From contig CAJOQF010000064.1 in NCBI GenBank assembly GCA_905236295.1, forward strand, positions 1 through 7,146: a DNA stretch of 7,146 bases. The letters run 5' to 3'. Of this stretch, positions 1 to 6,531 are shown in pieces. Below the pieces are notes generated by a model. That model ran no database searches and was not told the origin of the DNA. It saw nothing but the letters and a program-made list of their open reading frames with translations. The stretch's first letter is position 1, and every line of letters starts with the position of its first letter. This DNA is from an uncultured Eubacterium sp. GTDB lineage: Bacteria > Bacillota > Clostridia > Lachnospirales > Lachnospiraceae. The position numbers were made by a program, and so were the translations under genes.

Positions 1-483
1 CTGCCCCACAAGTTCAAATTCGGCGTCACCGGCTGCCAGAACAACTGTCTGAAGGCCGAGGAAAATGACCTCGGAATAAAAGGCGGATTGAAGGTTAAGT
101 GGAGAGAGGAAGACTGCATTTCTTGCGGTCTCTGTGAGAAGGTATGTCGCGAAAAGGCTATCACCATAAATGACGGCAGGATAGAGATTGACAATGCAAA
201 ATGCAATTACTGCGGAAGATGCGCATTTTCATGCCCGACGGACGCCTACGACAAGACAGAGGGATATCTCTTGAGCTTTGGTGGTACATTCGGAAACACC
301 ATCAGCAAAGGTATTGAGATAGTACCGTTTGTGGAGGACAAGGAGACCCTGTTTAAGGTGTGCGATGCGGCTGTCAGGTTCTTCAAGGACAATGGCAATC
401 CGAGTGAGAGATTCAAGTTTACGATAGACCGTGTCGGTGTCGATAAACTAAAAGATGCCGTAAGCAATTTACAGCATCCTTAG
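1..483 (+). CDS. Siroheme/4Fe-4S sulfite reductase-like protein (AsrC/Dsr-like), 3' part only
   Basis: This is the C-terminal 160 codons of a gene whose start lies left of the window; the reading frame is open from base 1. It opens with [28 protein letters not shown], split here as residues 1-28. That is the second half of the nitrite/sulfite reductase siroheme-4Fe4S signature, with the C-x3-C pair at residues 12 and 16. A two-cluster ferredoxin insert follows: C39-x2-C42-x2-C45-x3-C49, then a second set in [13 protein letters not shown] near residues 65-77. The tail ([11 protein letters not shown] onward) resembles the end of anaerobic sulfite reductase subunit C and small dissimilatory-sulfite-reductase-like proteins. 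The expected role is cytoplasmic six-electron reduction of sulfite or a related siroheme reaction, fed through the ferredoxin clusters. The substrate cannot be decided without the N-terminus and upstream neighbours. The 3' end overlaps the convergent radical SAM gene by 15 bases. A TTG at 88 could be read as a start but would discard the siroheme motif, so it is not used. Confidence 0.88.
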   Translation: MPHKFKFGVTGCQNNCLKAEENDLGIKGGLKVKWREEDCISCGLCEKVCREKAITINDGRIEIDNAKCNYCGRCAFSCPTDAYDKTEGYLLSFGGTFGNTISKGIEIVPFVEDKETLFKVCDAAVRFFKDNGNPSERFKFTIDRVGVDKLKDAVSNLQHP

Positions 484-1338
484 AGATTCGTGTTTATACA
501 TTGAGTTTTCTTTAACTTTTTCAAGCTGCTTTAGCATCCTGTCTTTATTGCGGTTTAGAGTGCCCTTTAAGGACATATAGTTGGATGCGTGATTTGAGCG
601 GAATACAGTGCCCTCGGCGTCAACGTTTGTAAGGAGAAGTCTCATCTCCTCAACGATCTCGTCGGGGGTTAACAATTTAAAATCACCGCGCTTTATCTGC
701 TTGGTGATGGGAGCGGCATCGTCGAGCATCAACGTGAGAAAACCTACGTATTCAGGCTTTATCGCGCTTATGAGCTTTGCGGTGTTTATGGCGTGTTCCT
801 TTAATCTTGCACTGCTTCCAAGTCCCGATATCAGGGTGATGGAAACCTTGATTCCGCATTTCTTTAATTTGAGTCCGGCTCTTATTATCTCGTCGGATGT
901 AACACCCTTATTAATATTTTTTAATACGATGTCATCGCCGGATTCGGCACCCATATATACCATCTCTATTCCGGCTTCTCTGAGAGAGGTAAGTTCCTCT
1001 TCGGATTTTTCAAGTACGTCATGCGGAGTGCCGTATACTGTGACTCTCTCTGCGTGTTTGAAATGGGTTTTGATATAGTCAAGCACTTTGAGAAGTTCTT
1101 TTGTGTCGACTCCTAAAGCATCGCCGTCTGCCAAAAAGATCCTCTTTACGGTGTCTCCGTAGTATTCGTATGCTTCCCTGAATTCATCTATGACTTCATC
1201 TGTGTCGCGGACGTAAAATTTCTTGTCCTTGTACATCGAACAGAAGGTGCAGGAGTTGTGAGCGCATCCGACTGTCATCTGTATAATGAGGCTTCTCGCC
1301 TCGCTTGGGGGTCTGTATACCGTACCTACATATTTCAT
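469..1338 (-). CDS. Radical SAM protein with C-x4-C-x2-C cluster motif
   Basis: The product has 289 residues and is predicted cytoplasmic. The N-terminus [16 protein letters not shown] leads into [15 protein letters not shown], with cluster cysteines at residues 25, 30 and 33. They would hold the [4Fe-4S] cluster that cleaves S-adenosylmethionine. The spacing is C-x4-C-x2-C rather than the textbook C-x3-C-x2-C. An LADGDAL segment and a GAESGDD segment follow, as expected for SAM contacts in the partial TIM barrel, and FRSNHASNY lies near the C-terminus. I recall the RPP...GC-HN-C-FC-MY and FRSNHASNY pattern from a family of radical SAM proteins of unassigned function, sometimes loosely labelled coproporphyrinogen oxidase-like; the substrate is unknown. 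There is no extra cysteine-rich SPASM domain. The ATG at 1338 is chosen because AGAGGAAG sits 5-8 bases upstream on the minus strand and a strong promoter lies at 1368-1396. No terminator hairpin is visible past the stop, which lies inside the convergent reductase gene. Confidence 0.9.
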   Translation of the reverse strand: MKYVGTVYRPPSEARSLIIQMTVGCAHNSCTFCSMYKDKKFYVRDTDEVIDEFREAYEYYGDTVKRIFLADGDALGVDTKELLKVLDYIKTHFKHAERVTVYGTPHDVLEKSEEELTSLREAGIEMVYMGAESGDDIVLKNINKGVTSDEIIRAGLKLKKCGIKVSITLISGLGSSARLKEHAINTAKLISAIKPEYVGFLTLMLDDAAPITKQIKRGDFKLLTPDEIVEEMRLLLTNVDAEGTVFRSNHASNYMSLKGTLNRNKDRMLKQLEKVKENSMYKHESLRML

Positions 1339-1367
1339 TTTTTCTTCCTCTTATCGTTTTGCTATTT

Positions 1368-1396
1368 AATATAAAACATGAGTAATCCAATGTCAA
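1368..1396 (-). promoter_or_regulatory. Sigma-A-type promoter for the radical SAM gene
   Basis: Read on the minus strand, TTGACA (complement of 1391-1396) and TATATT (complement of 1368-1373) are separated by exactly 17 bases. The -35 matches consensus fully and the -10 matches 5 of 6. The predicted transcript start is near 1361, giving a leader of about 22 bases that contains the AGAGGAAG ribosome site of the gene starting at 1338. Confidence 0.8.
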
Positions 1397-1468
1397 AGTG
1401 AGTTTGTTTCCGATAAGTCCGAAAATGTAACAAACAAGCAGAAAACTTATGTATATGCGCTTTGACAT
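1390..1468. repeat. Perfect 9-base inverted repeat over both divergent -35 boxes
   Basis: ATGTCAAAG at 1390-1398 is the exact reverse complement of CTTTGACAT at 1460-1468. Each arm contains one -35 hexamer, one facing left and one facing right, with 61 bases between the arms. Six of the nine bases are explained by the shared TTGACA consensus. The matching flanks (CT before and T after) add to the symmetry. It may be only two similar promoters back to back, or a binding site for a regulator that acts on both. Confidence 0.7.
1402..1435. promoter_or_regulatory. Candidate operator: GTTTGTT / AACAAAC inverted repeat
   Basis: GTTTGTT at 1402-1408 and AACAAAC at 1429-1435 are perfect reverse complements 20 bases apart, with an inner TTTC (1407-1410) / GAAA (1421-1424) pair. 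The repeat lies in the 65-base stretch between the two divergent -35 boxes, where an activator or repressor could reach both promoters. The region is A/T-rich, so chance symmetry is possible. I do not recognise the site of a named regulator, and I see no clear catabolite-response element. Confidence 0.25.
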
Positions 1469-1490
1469 AAACCGGCTATAGTAGTATTAT
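1462..1490 (+). promoter_or_regulatory. Sigma-A-type promoter for the glucokinase-pfkA operon
   Basis: TTGACA at 1462-1467 and TATTAT at 1485-1490 are separated by exactly 17 bases. The -35 is consensus and the -10 matches 5 of 6. Initiation is expected around 1496-1498. That leaves about 28 bases before the ATG at 1525 but only 3-5 bases before the ATG at 1501. No comparable promoter was seen inside the downstream genes, so this probably drives the whole gene run. Confidence 0.82.
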
Positions 1491-1508
1491 TAAGACAAAT
1501 ATGCAGTT

Positions 1509-1514
1509 AAAGGA
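1509..1514 (+). promoter_or_regulatory. Ribosome-binding site that sets the glucokinase start
   Basis: AAAGGA lies 10 bases upstream of the ATG at 1525. If translation began at 1501 this purine run would be inside the gene, and the 1501 ATG would sit almost at the transcript 5' end with no Shine-Dalgarno. An ATG at 1519 is only 4 bases away, which is too close. The site therefore favours 1525, although its spacing is slightly long. Confidence 0.6.
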
Positions 1515-1524
1515 ATGGATGCTT

Positions 1525-2487
1525 ATGAAATATATTTTCGGTGTTGATATAGGTGGGACTACAATAAAAATGGGGTTGTTTGAAGCCACCGGTAAACTCC
1601 TGAAAAAGTGGGAGATCGTCACTGACACCTATGACGAGGGCAAGAATATTCTCAAAGATATCGCAAAATCCATCCACATGTGTATTACATCAAGAAATAT
1701 TAAAAGGCAGCAGGTAATTGGGATCGGTATGGGAGTTCCGGGGCCTATAAAGTCAAACGGAGTCTGCCCGTCATGTGCAAATCTCGGCTGGAAGGATGAA
1801 AATGTCAAGGCAAAGATGGCTGCTTTAAGCGGTATAAGGACGGTGGTTGCAAATGATGCAAACACCGCGGCACTCGGCGAGAGTTTTGTGGGTGGCGGAG
1901 CAAAGAACATGGTTCTTATCACACTCGGAACCGGTGTGGGAGCCGGAGTTATCGTCGATGGCAAGATAGTCCCGGGATTCAACGGAGCAGGCGGCGAGGT
2001 GGGTCATATTCTGGTAAACCCTGAGGAGACAAAACCCTGCGGATGCGGCAAGATGGGACATCTCGAGCAGTATGCGTCGGCTTCCGCAATAGTCAGGATC
2101 GCAAAGGCGGAGCTTGAAGGTTATGAGGGTGAGTCCCTGCTTAAGGACGTTTCGGATATGACCGCAAAAGATATTTTTAAGGCGGCAAGAAAAGGCGATG
2201 AATTTGCAATATCGATAGTCGAAACGATCGGACGTCATCTTGGAAGGACACTTTCGATTTTAGCCGTTATTCTCGACCCGGAGATGTTTGTACTCGGCGG
2301 TGGTATGTCAAATGCCGGAGATATGCTGCTTGAAACGGTTATACGGCATTACAAAGAGTATGCTTTTGCATCTTGCGAGAATACGCAGATCACGCTTGCA
2401 ACCCTTGGAAATGATGCGGGTATATACGGAGCGTACAGCCTCGTAGCATCACGCCTTCACAAAAAAAAGGAGAACAGATATGGATAA
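1525..2487 (+). CDS. glcK: ROK-family glucokinase
   Basis: This 320-residue protein phosphorylates glucose to glucose-6-phosphate with ATP in the cytoplasm, supplying glycolysis from free or non-PTS sugar. It begins MKYIFGVDIGGTTIKMGLF, with the phosphate-binding DIGGTT at residues 8-13. VANDAN holds the predicted catalytic Asp111. LGTGVGAGVIVDGKIVPGFNGAGGEVGH is the ROK signature and includes Glu158 and the zinc-ligand His161. The ROK zinc motif follows as C172-G-C174-G-K-M-G-H179-LE, with histidine where most ROK proteins carry a third cysteine. VLGGGMS near the C-terminus closes the nucleotide site. There is no N-terminal DNA-binding domain, so this is a kinase rather than a ROK repressor. 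The start at 1525 rather than 1501 rests on the promoter position, the AAAGGA site and the usual N-terminus of glucokinases. The gene is first in the operon, and its stop overlaps the pfkA start by 8 bases. Specificity for glucose rather than another hexose is inferred from family and context. Confidence 0.9.
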   Translation: MKYIFGVDIGGTTIKMGLFEATGKLLKKWEIVTDTYDEGKNILKDIAKSIHMCITSRNIKRQQVIGIGMGVPGPIKSNGVCPSCANLGWKDENVKAKMAALSGIRTVVANDANTAALGESFVGGGAKNMVLITLGTGVGAGVIVDGKIVPGFNGAGGEVGHILVNPEETKPCGCGKMGHLEQYASASAIVRIAKAELEGYEGESLLKDVSDMTAKDIFKAARKGDEFAISIVETIGRHLGRTLSILAVILDPEMFVLGGGMSNAGDMLLETVIRHYKEYAFASCENTQITLATLGNDAGIYGAYSLVASRLHKKKENRYG

Positions 2488-3457
2488 TGAGATTAAGACC
2501 ATTGGTGTTTTGACCAGCGGAGGAGATGCCCCCGGTATGAACGCGGCGATAAGAGCCGTAGTCAGGGAGGCTATATATAACGGCAAACAGGTAAAGGGGA
2601 TCAAAAGAGGTTATGCGGGACTTCTCACCGAGGATATTATAGATATCGATGCAAAGTTTATGTCAGATACGATCCAGAAGGGTGGCACGATCCTTCAGAC
2701 GGCGAGATGTCTTGAGTTTACCACCGAAGAAGGACAGAAGCGCGGAGCCGAGGTATGCAGGAAGCACGGCATTGACGGCATAGTTGTCATCGGCGGAGAC
2801 GGATCCTTCAGAGGAGCGCAGAAGCTCGCAGCCCAGGGGATCAACACTATCGGAGTGCCGGGGACAATCGATCTTGACATCGCCTGCACGGACTATACCA
2901 TTGGATTTGACACTGCCGTAAACACCGCGATGGAGGCGATCGATAAGGTCAGGGACACATCCACATCACATGAGAGATGTTCGATCATCGAGGTTATGGG
3001 CAGACACGCCGGATATATTGCGATGTGGTGCGGTATCGCAAACGGAGCAGAGCAGATCCTTATCCCGGAGCGATATGACTATGACGAACAGAAGCTTGTC
3101 GACAGCATAGTCGAGAGCTTCAACAAGGGCAAGAAGCACTACATAATCATCAACGCTGAGGGCATAGGACATTCGACGTCACTCGCCAGACGTATAGAGG
3201 CAGCCACAGGAATCGAGACCAGAGCAACCATTCTCGGACACATGCAGCGCGGCGGTACACCGACATGTAAGGACAGGGTGTACGCATCCACCATGGGTGT
3301 ACTTGCGGCAGACCTTCTGTGTCGCGGCAAGTCAAACAGAGTCGTAGCTTACAAAAACGGAGATTTCTGTGACTTTGATATCGACGAGGCACTGGCTATG
3401 CAAAAGGATATTCCGGAAATTCTATATCAGGCAGGTAATCATCTTGCGAGACATTGA
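2480..3457 (+). CDS. pfkA: ATP-dependent 6-phosphofructokinase
   Basis: This 325-residue enzyme converts fructose-6-phosphate and ATP to fructose-1,6-bisphosphate, the committed glycolytic step. Numbering runs 4 ahead of the E. coli enzyme. TSGGDAPGMNAAIR at residues 12-25 is the ATP phosphate loop. GGDGS at 105-109 has glycine at 108, which marks ATP rather than pyrophosphate use. PGTIDLD at 127-133 carries catalytic Asp131 and Asp133, but Leu132 replaces the usual Asn. SHER (Arg166), MGR (Met173-Arg175), the INAEG glutamate and the GHMQRGG segment form the fructose-6-phosphate site. Arg25 and Arg29 match the allosteric effector-site arginines. The length is normal and no domain is missing. 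AAGGAG at 2467-2472, 7 bases before the ATG and inside the end of the glucokinase gene, supports this start and suggests coupled translation. The next gene appears to begin inside the last 14 bases of pfkA. Confidence 0.96.
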   Translation: MDNEIKTIGVLTSGGDAPGMNAAIRAVVREAIYNGKQVKGIKRGYAGLLTEDIIDIDAKFMSDTIQKGGTILQTARCLEFTTEEGQKRGAEVCRKHGIDGIVVIGGDGSFRGAQKLAAQGINTIGVPGTIDLDIACTDYTIGFDTAVNTAMEAIDKVRDTSTSHERCSIIEVMGRHAGYIAMWCGIANGAEQILIPERYDYDEQKLVDSIVESFNKGKKHYIIINAEGIGHSTSLARRIEAATGIETRATILGHMQRGGTPTCKDRVYASTMGVLAADLLCRGKSNRVVAYKNGDFCDFDIDEALAMQKDIPEILYQAGNHLARH

Positions 3458-4247
3458 TATTATCACGTCCACATCGGGCAACAGGATAAAGAACTTAATA
3501 AAGCTAAAGAACAAAGCAGGGGAAAGGCGAAATACTCGCCTTTTTCTTGTGGAGGGGAAACGTCTGTACTCTGAGGTGCCAAAGGAGCTTTTGGAGGAGA
3601 CCTATGTGTCGAAATCGTTCTATGACGCTCTTGGCGATAAAGACAGGGAAGAACTGCTCCTTGGTAGAGATTATTTTGTGGTGGCGGATTCGGTGTTTTC
3701 AAAGATATCGGACACCAAGACTCCGCAGGGGATCATGGCTGTTGTAAAGCAGCCCGGGTATCAGCCCTCGGATGTGATCGCATCGGAAGGTATAAAGATA
3801 GTTCTTGAAAATATTCAGGATCCCGGAAACCTCGGGACCATCTTTCGGGCGGCAGAGGGCGCCGGCGCAAGCGGAGTCATAATGAGCAGGGATACGGTGG
3901 ATCTGTTTTCTCCGAAGGTCGTTCGCTCCACTATGGGAACGATATTTCGGATGCCGTTTTGCTTTTACGAGGATACAGAGGAGCTCATAGGCGCATTTCG
4001 TGAAAAAAATGTTAAAAGTTACGCGGCATATTTGGATGAATCGCAAAGATATGATAAAATGAACTTTGCTGCGGATAAAGCGGTGGCATTTTTTATCGGA
4101 AATGAGGGCAACGGTCTGAGACGAGAGACGGCGCTTAATTGCGATGAGAGGATAATTATCCCTATGGGAGGAAAGTTAGAGTCGCTCAATGCCGCGATGG
4201 CAGCGACGATTCTTATGTATGAGGCTGCAAGGCAGCGTGGGTTTTAA
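3444..4247 (+). CDS. SpoU/TrmH-family RNA 2'-O-ribose methyltransferase, TTG start
   Basis: This 267-residue enzyme of the SPOUT class is expected to move a methyl group from S-adenosylmethionine to a ribose 2'-OH in rRNA or tRNA. An N-terminal RNA-binding domain contains RRNTRLFLVEGKRLYSE near residues 28-44. The trefoil-knot catalytic domain has all three SpoU motifs: NIQDPGNLGTIFRAAEGAGA from residue 123 (Asn129 and Arg135 key), FFIGNEGNGL at 216-225, and IPMGGKLESLNAAMAA at 239-254 with the conserved Ser-Leu-Asn. The target nucleotide cannot be assigned. Family members are often called RlmB- or TrmH-like without proof. A longer frame reaches back to a GTG at 3369 but would add 25 residues that lie wholly within pfkA. 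I choose TTG 3444 because homologues begin just before the ITSTSNPR-like segment and a weak AGGT lies 7 bases upstream. No in-frame ATG occurs near the N-terminus. The stop overlaps the strong ribosome site of the next gene. Confidence 0.87.
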   Translation: MRDIDIITSTSGNRIKNLIKLKNKAGERRNTRLFLVEGKRLYSEVPKELLEETYVSKSFYDALGDKDREELLLGRDYFVVADSVFSKISDTKTPQGIMAVVKQPGYQPSDVIASEGIKIVLENIQDPGNLGTIFRAAEGAGASGVIMSRDTVDLFSPKVVRSTMGTIFRMPFCFYEDTEELIGAFREKNVKSYAAYLDESQRYDKMNFAADKAVAFFIGNEGNGLRRETALNCDERIIIPMGGKLESLNAAMAATILMYEAARQRGF

Positions 4248-4252
4248 GGAGG
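4246..4252 (+). promoter_or_regulatory. Consensus Shine-Dalgarno embedded in a stop codon
   Basis: AAGGAGG, a full anti-16S match, begins in the last two bases of the methyltransferase TAA and lies 6 bases before the ATG at 4259. It is the strongest ribosome site in the window. It suggests that the aminotransferase is translated at a higher rate than the methyltransferase before it. Confidence 0.75.
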
Positions 4253-4258
4253 AAAAAT

Positions 4259-5473
4259 ATGATATCGAAATTGACAAAAGAAGCGATAGCAGGCAACTCT
4301 GCGGTTCGCGCAATGTTTATGGAAGCAACTGAGCTCGCCGCAAAGGTCGGGGCTGAAAATGTATATGATTTCAGTCTTGGAAATCCTGCCACACCGGCTC
4401 CGCAGGTATTGACGGACGCTCTTATTGATATAGTAAAAGACGAGGATCCATTAAAGCTTCACAGCTATATGCCAAATGCAGGTCACGAGGATGTAAGGGC
4501 AGCCATCGCCGCCAACTTAAACAAGAGATTTGACACCGATTTTGGCGCCGGAAACATCATAATGACGGTCGGAGCAGCAGGGGCATTAAATGTTGTATTA
4601 AAGACCATAATCGATCCGGGCGACGAGGTGTGCGCATTTTCGCCATTCTTTACAGAGTACAGAAACTATGTGAGAAACTGGCAGGGAGAGCTTGTATGCA
4701 TCGAGCCTGATTATGAGACATTCATGCCGGACTTTGCTGATATGGAGAAAAAGCTAACCGCAAATACTAAGGCGATCATTATAAACAATCCGGTTAACCC
4801 GTCAGGTGTTATCTATTCAGAGGACACTATAAAGAAGATCGTGGACGTGTTAAAGAAAAAGCAGGAAGAGTACGGACATGAGATCTACATCATCTCGGAC
4901 GAGCCATACAGAGAGCTTGTTTACGGTGACGAGAAGGTTCCGTTCCTCACAAAATACTATGAGAATACTTTTGTGGGATATTCATTCTCTAAGTCACTGT
5001 CACTTCCGGGAGAGAGAATCGGATATATTGCGGTTCCGAGTGAAATGGCTGACTTCAAGGATGTTATGGACGGTCTTACGATCTCAAACAGGGTTATCGG
5101 ATTTGTAAACGCTCCTTCCATTATCCAGAAGGCAATAGTAAAATGTCTCGACACCCCTACGGATCTTGAGTTCTATGACACAAACAGAAAGCTTCTGTAC
5201 AACGGACTTATGTCACTTGGGTTTGACTGCGTAAAGCCGACCGGAGCATTCTACCTGTTCTTGAAATCACCGGAGGCAGACGAGAAACATTTCGTCGAGG
5301 TTGCAAAGAAATACCATATCATGATGGTCAACGGATCGACATTCAACTGTCCGGGTTATGTAAGACTCGCATACTGCCTGTCCACCGAATCATTGAAGAA
5401 TTCGATGCCGGCATTCGAGAAGCTTGCAGCCGAGTACGGACTTAAAAAGAGAGAGGATTTTAAGGGAATCTGA
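4259..5473 (+). CDS. Class I PLP-dependent aminotransferase (aspartate aminotransferase-like)
   Basis: This 404-residue cytoplasmic enzyme has fold-type I architecture and is expected to swap an amino group between an amino acid and 2-oxoglutarate. DFSLGNPATPAP at residues 37-48 forms the N-terminal substrate loop. NNPVNPSG at 176-183 and SDEPYRELVY at 213-222 bind the cofactor, with Asp214 toward the pyridine nitrogen and Tyr217 toward the ring oxygen. YSFSKSLSLPGERIGY holds the Schiff-base Lys245 and phosphate-binding Arg253. CPGYVRLAY has Arg369, the expected carboxylate anchor. All catalytic residues are present. The amino-acid substrate cannot be settled from motifs: aspartate, aromatic or alanine-type activity are all possible. 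It sits 11 bases after the methyltransferase stop and 2 bases before a second aminotransferase, suggesting a shared amino acid pathway. There is no signal peptide, and the ATG is fixed by the AAGGAGG site. Confidence 0.93.
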   Translation: MISKLTKEAIAGNSAVRAMFMEATELAAKVGAENVYDFSLGNPATPAPQVLTDALIDIVKDEDPLKLHSYMPNAGHEDVRAAIAANLNKRFDTDFGAGNIIMTVGAAGALNVVLKTIIDPGDEVCAFSPFFTEYRNYVRNWQGELVCIEPDYETFMPDFADMEKKLTANTKAIIINNPVNPSGVIYSEDTIKKIVDVLKKKQEEYGHEIYIISDEPYRELVYGDEKVPFLTKYYENTFVGYSFSKSLSLPGERIGYIAVPSEMADFKDVMDGLTISNRVIGFVNAPSIIQKAIVKCLDTPTDLEFYDTNRKLLYNGLMSLGFDCVKPTGAFYLFLKSPEADEKHFVEVAKKYHIMMVNGSTFNCPGYVRLAYCLSTESLKNSMPAFEKLAAEYGLKKREDFKGI

Positions 5474-5475
5474 TA

Positions 5476-6531
5476 ATGGGTAATTGGGAAGCAAATGTAA
5501 GGCGTGTCGTTCCTTATACACCTGGCGAACAGCCAAAACAAAAGAATATAATAAAACTTAATACCAACGAAAATCCTTATCCGCCGGCAGCAGGTGTAAG
5601 GGAAGCACTAAACGGTATAACAGATGACAATATGAGAAAATATCCCGATCCTACAGCTGATATTCTCGTATCAAAGATAGCTGAAAAATACAATGTATCA
5701 AAGGAAGAGGTGTTCGTGGGAGTCGGCTCAGATGATGTGCTGGCTATGAGCTTTCTCACATTTTTCAACTCTGACAAACCGATCCTTTTCCCGGATATCA
5801 CATATTCGTTCTATGATGTGTGGGCGGATCTTTTCAGGATACCATACACCACTAGGCCGCTTGATGATGAGTTTAACATTGTTCCGGCGGATTATATCTG
5901 TGATAACGGCGGAATCATATTCCCGAATCCAAACGCTCCGACAGGAGTTGAGATGGGTCAGGACAGCATCGAGGAGATCGTCTCAAAAAACAGGGATGTC
6001 GTGGTAATAGTGGATGAGGCATATGTTGATTTTGGAGCAAAATCTGCCCTGCCTCTTACAAAGAAGTACGATAATCTTCTGGTAGTGCAGACGTTTTCAA
6101 AGTCACGTTCGATGGCGGGTGCAAGAATAGGATTTGCGATAGGTGACAAAAAGCTTATCAGATTCTTAAACGACGTGAAGTTTTCGTTCAACTCATATAC
6201 AATGAACGCGCCTTCTCTTTACGCCGGAGTGGCAGCTCTTGACGATGAGGCTTACTTTAAAAAGACGGTTGATATGATCGTTAATACCAGAGAGCGCTCA
6301 AAGACGAGATTGAGTGAACTCGGTTTTTCGTTTGCGGATTCAATGAGCAATTTTATTTTCGCAAAACATGAGAGCGCAAATGCAAAGGATATATTTGCAG
6401 CGCTAAAAGAAAACGGCATTTTTGTCAGATATTTCGACAAACCACGCATAGACAATTATCTCAGAATTACCATCGGAACCGATGATGAGATGGATAAGTT
6501 GTTTGAATTCTTAGAAGGATACTTAAAATAA
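5476..6531 (+). CDS. hisC: HisC-type (histidinol-phosphate) aminotransferase
   Basis: This 351-residue PLP enzyme matches the HisC family: imidazole-acetol phosphate plus glutamate gives histidinol phosphate in histidine synthesis. VPYTPGEQ at residues 12-19 and KLNTNENPYPP at 27-37 are HisC N-terminal hallmarks. PNPNAPTG at 150-157, VDEAYVDFG at 179-187 and TFSKSRSMAGARIGF at 206-220 hold the cofactor residues, with Schiff-base Lys209 and phosphate-binding Arg217. NYLRITIG has the substrate-binding Arg330. Length is normal. No other histidine gene is in the window, so aromatic aminotransferase activity, or a relative such as threonine-phosphate decarboxylase, cannot be excluded. The NTNENPYPP and VDEAYVDF segments favour a true HisC. 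The ATG follows the previous stop by 2 bases, with AAGGG about 9 bases upstream. Its TAA shares a base with the next ATG. Confidence 0.88.
   Translation: MGNWEANVRRVVPYTPGEQPKQKNIIKLNTNENPYPPAAGVREALNGITDDNMRKYPDPTADILVSKIAEKYNVSKEEVFVGVGSDDVLAMSFLTFFNSDKPILFPDITYSFYDVWADLFRIPYTTRPLDDEFNIVPADYICDNGGIIFPNPNAPTGVEMGQDSIEEIVSKNRDVVVIVDEAYVDFGAKSALPLTKKYDNLLVVQTFSKSRSMAGARIGFAIGDKKLIRFLNDVKFSFNSYTMNAPSLYAGVAALDDEAYFKKTVDMIVNTRERSKTRLSELGFSFADSMSNFIFAKHESANAKDIFAALKENGIFVRYFDKPRIDNYLRITIGTDDEMDKLFEFLEGYLK

Noticed and set aside
473..540. Direct repeat AGCATCCT at 473-480 and 533-540
   Set aside because: Both copies encode Arg-Met-Leu in the radical SAM C-terminus; an 8-base repeat at this distance is expected by chance.
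608..1078. Plus-strand 156-residue frame opposite the radical SAM gene
   Set aside because: It is an antisense shadow, rich in Ser and Leu, without a domain or ribosome site, while the minus-strand gene has clear motifs.
1196..1468. Minus-strand 90-residue frame reaching into the divergent promoter region
   Set aside because: It overlaps the radical SAM gene in another frame, covers the promoter and has no ribosome site or recognisable domain.
1501..1524. ATG at 1501 as the glucokinase start
   Set aside because: It lies only a few bases from the predicted transcript start, has no Shine-Dalgarno, and adds residues unlike the usual family N-terminus.
3369..3443. GTG at 3369 as the methyltransferase start
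   Set aside because: The added 25 residues lie entirely within pfkA and do not resemble the family N-terminus; TTG 3444 fits better.
4150..4161. Perfect 12-base palindrome GGATAATTATCC
   Set aside because: It lies inside the methyltransferase gene where it encodes the conserved RIIIP segment, with no promoter around it; probably chance.
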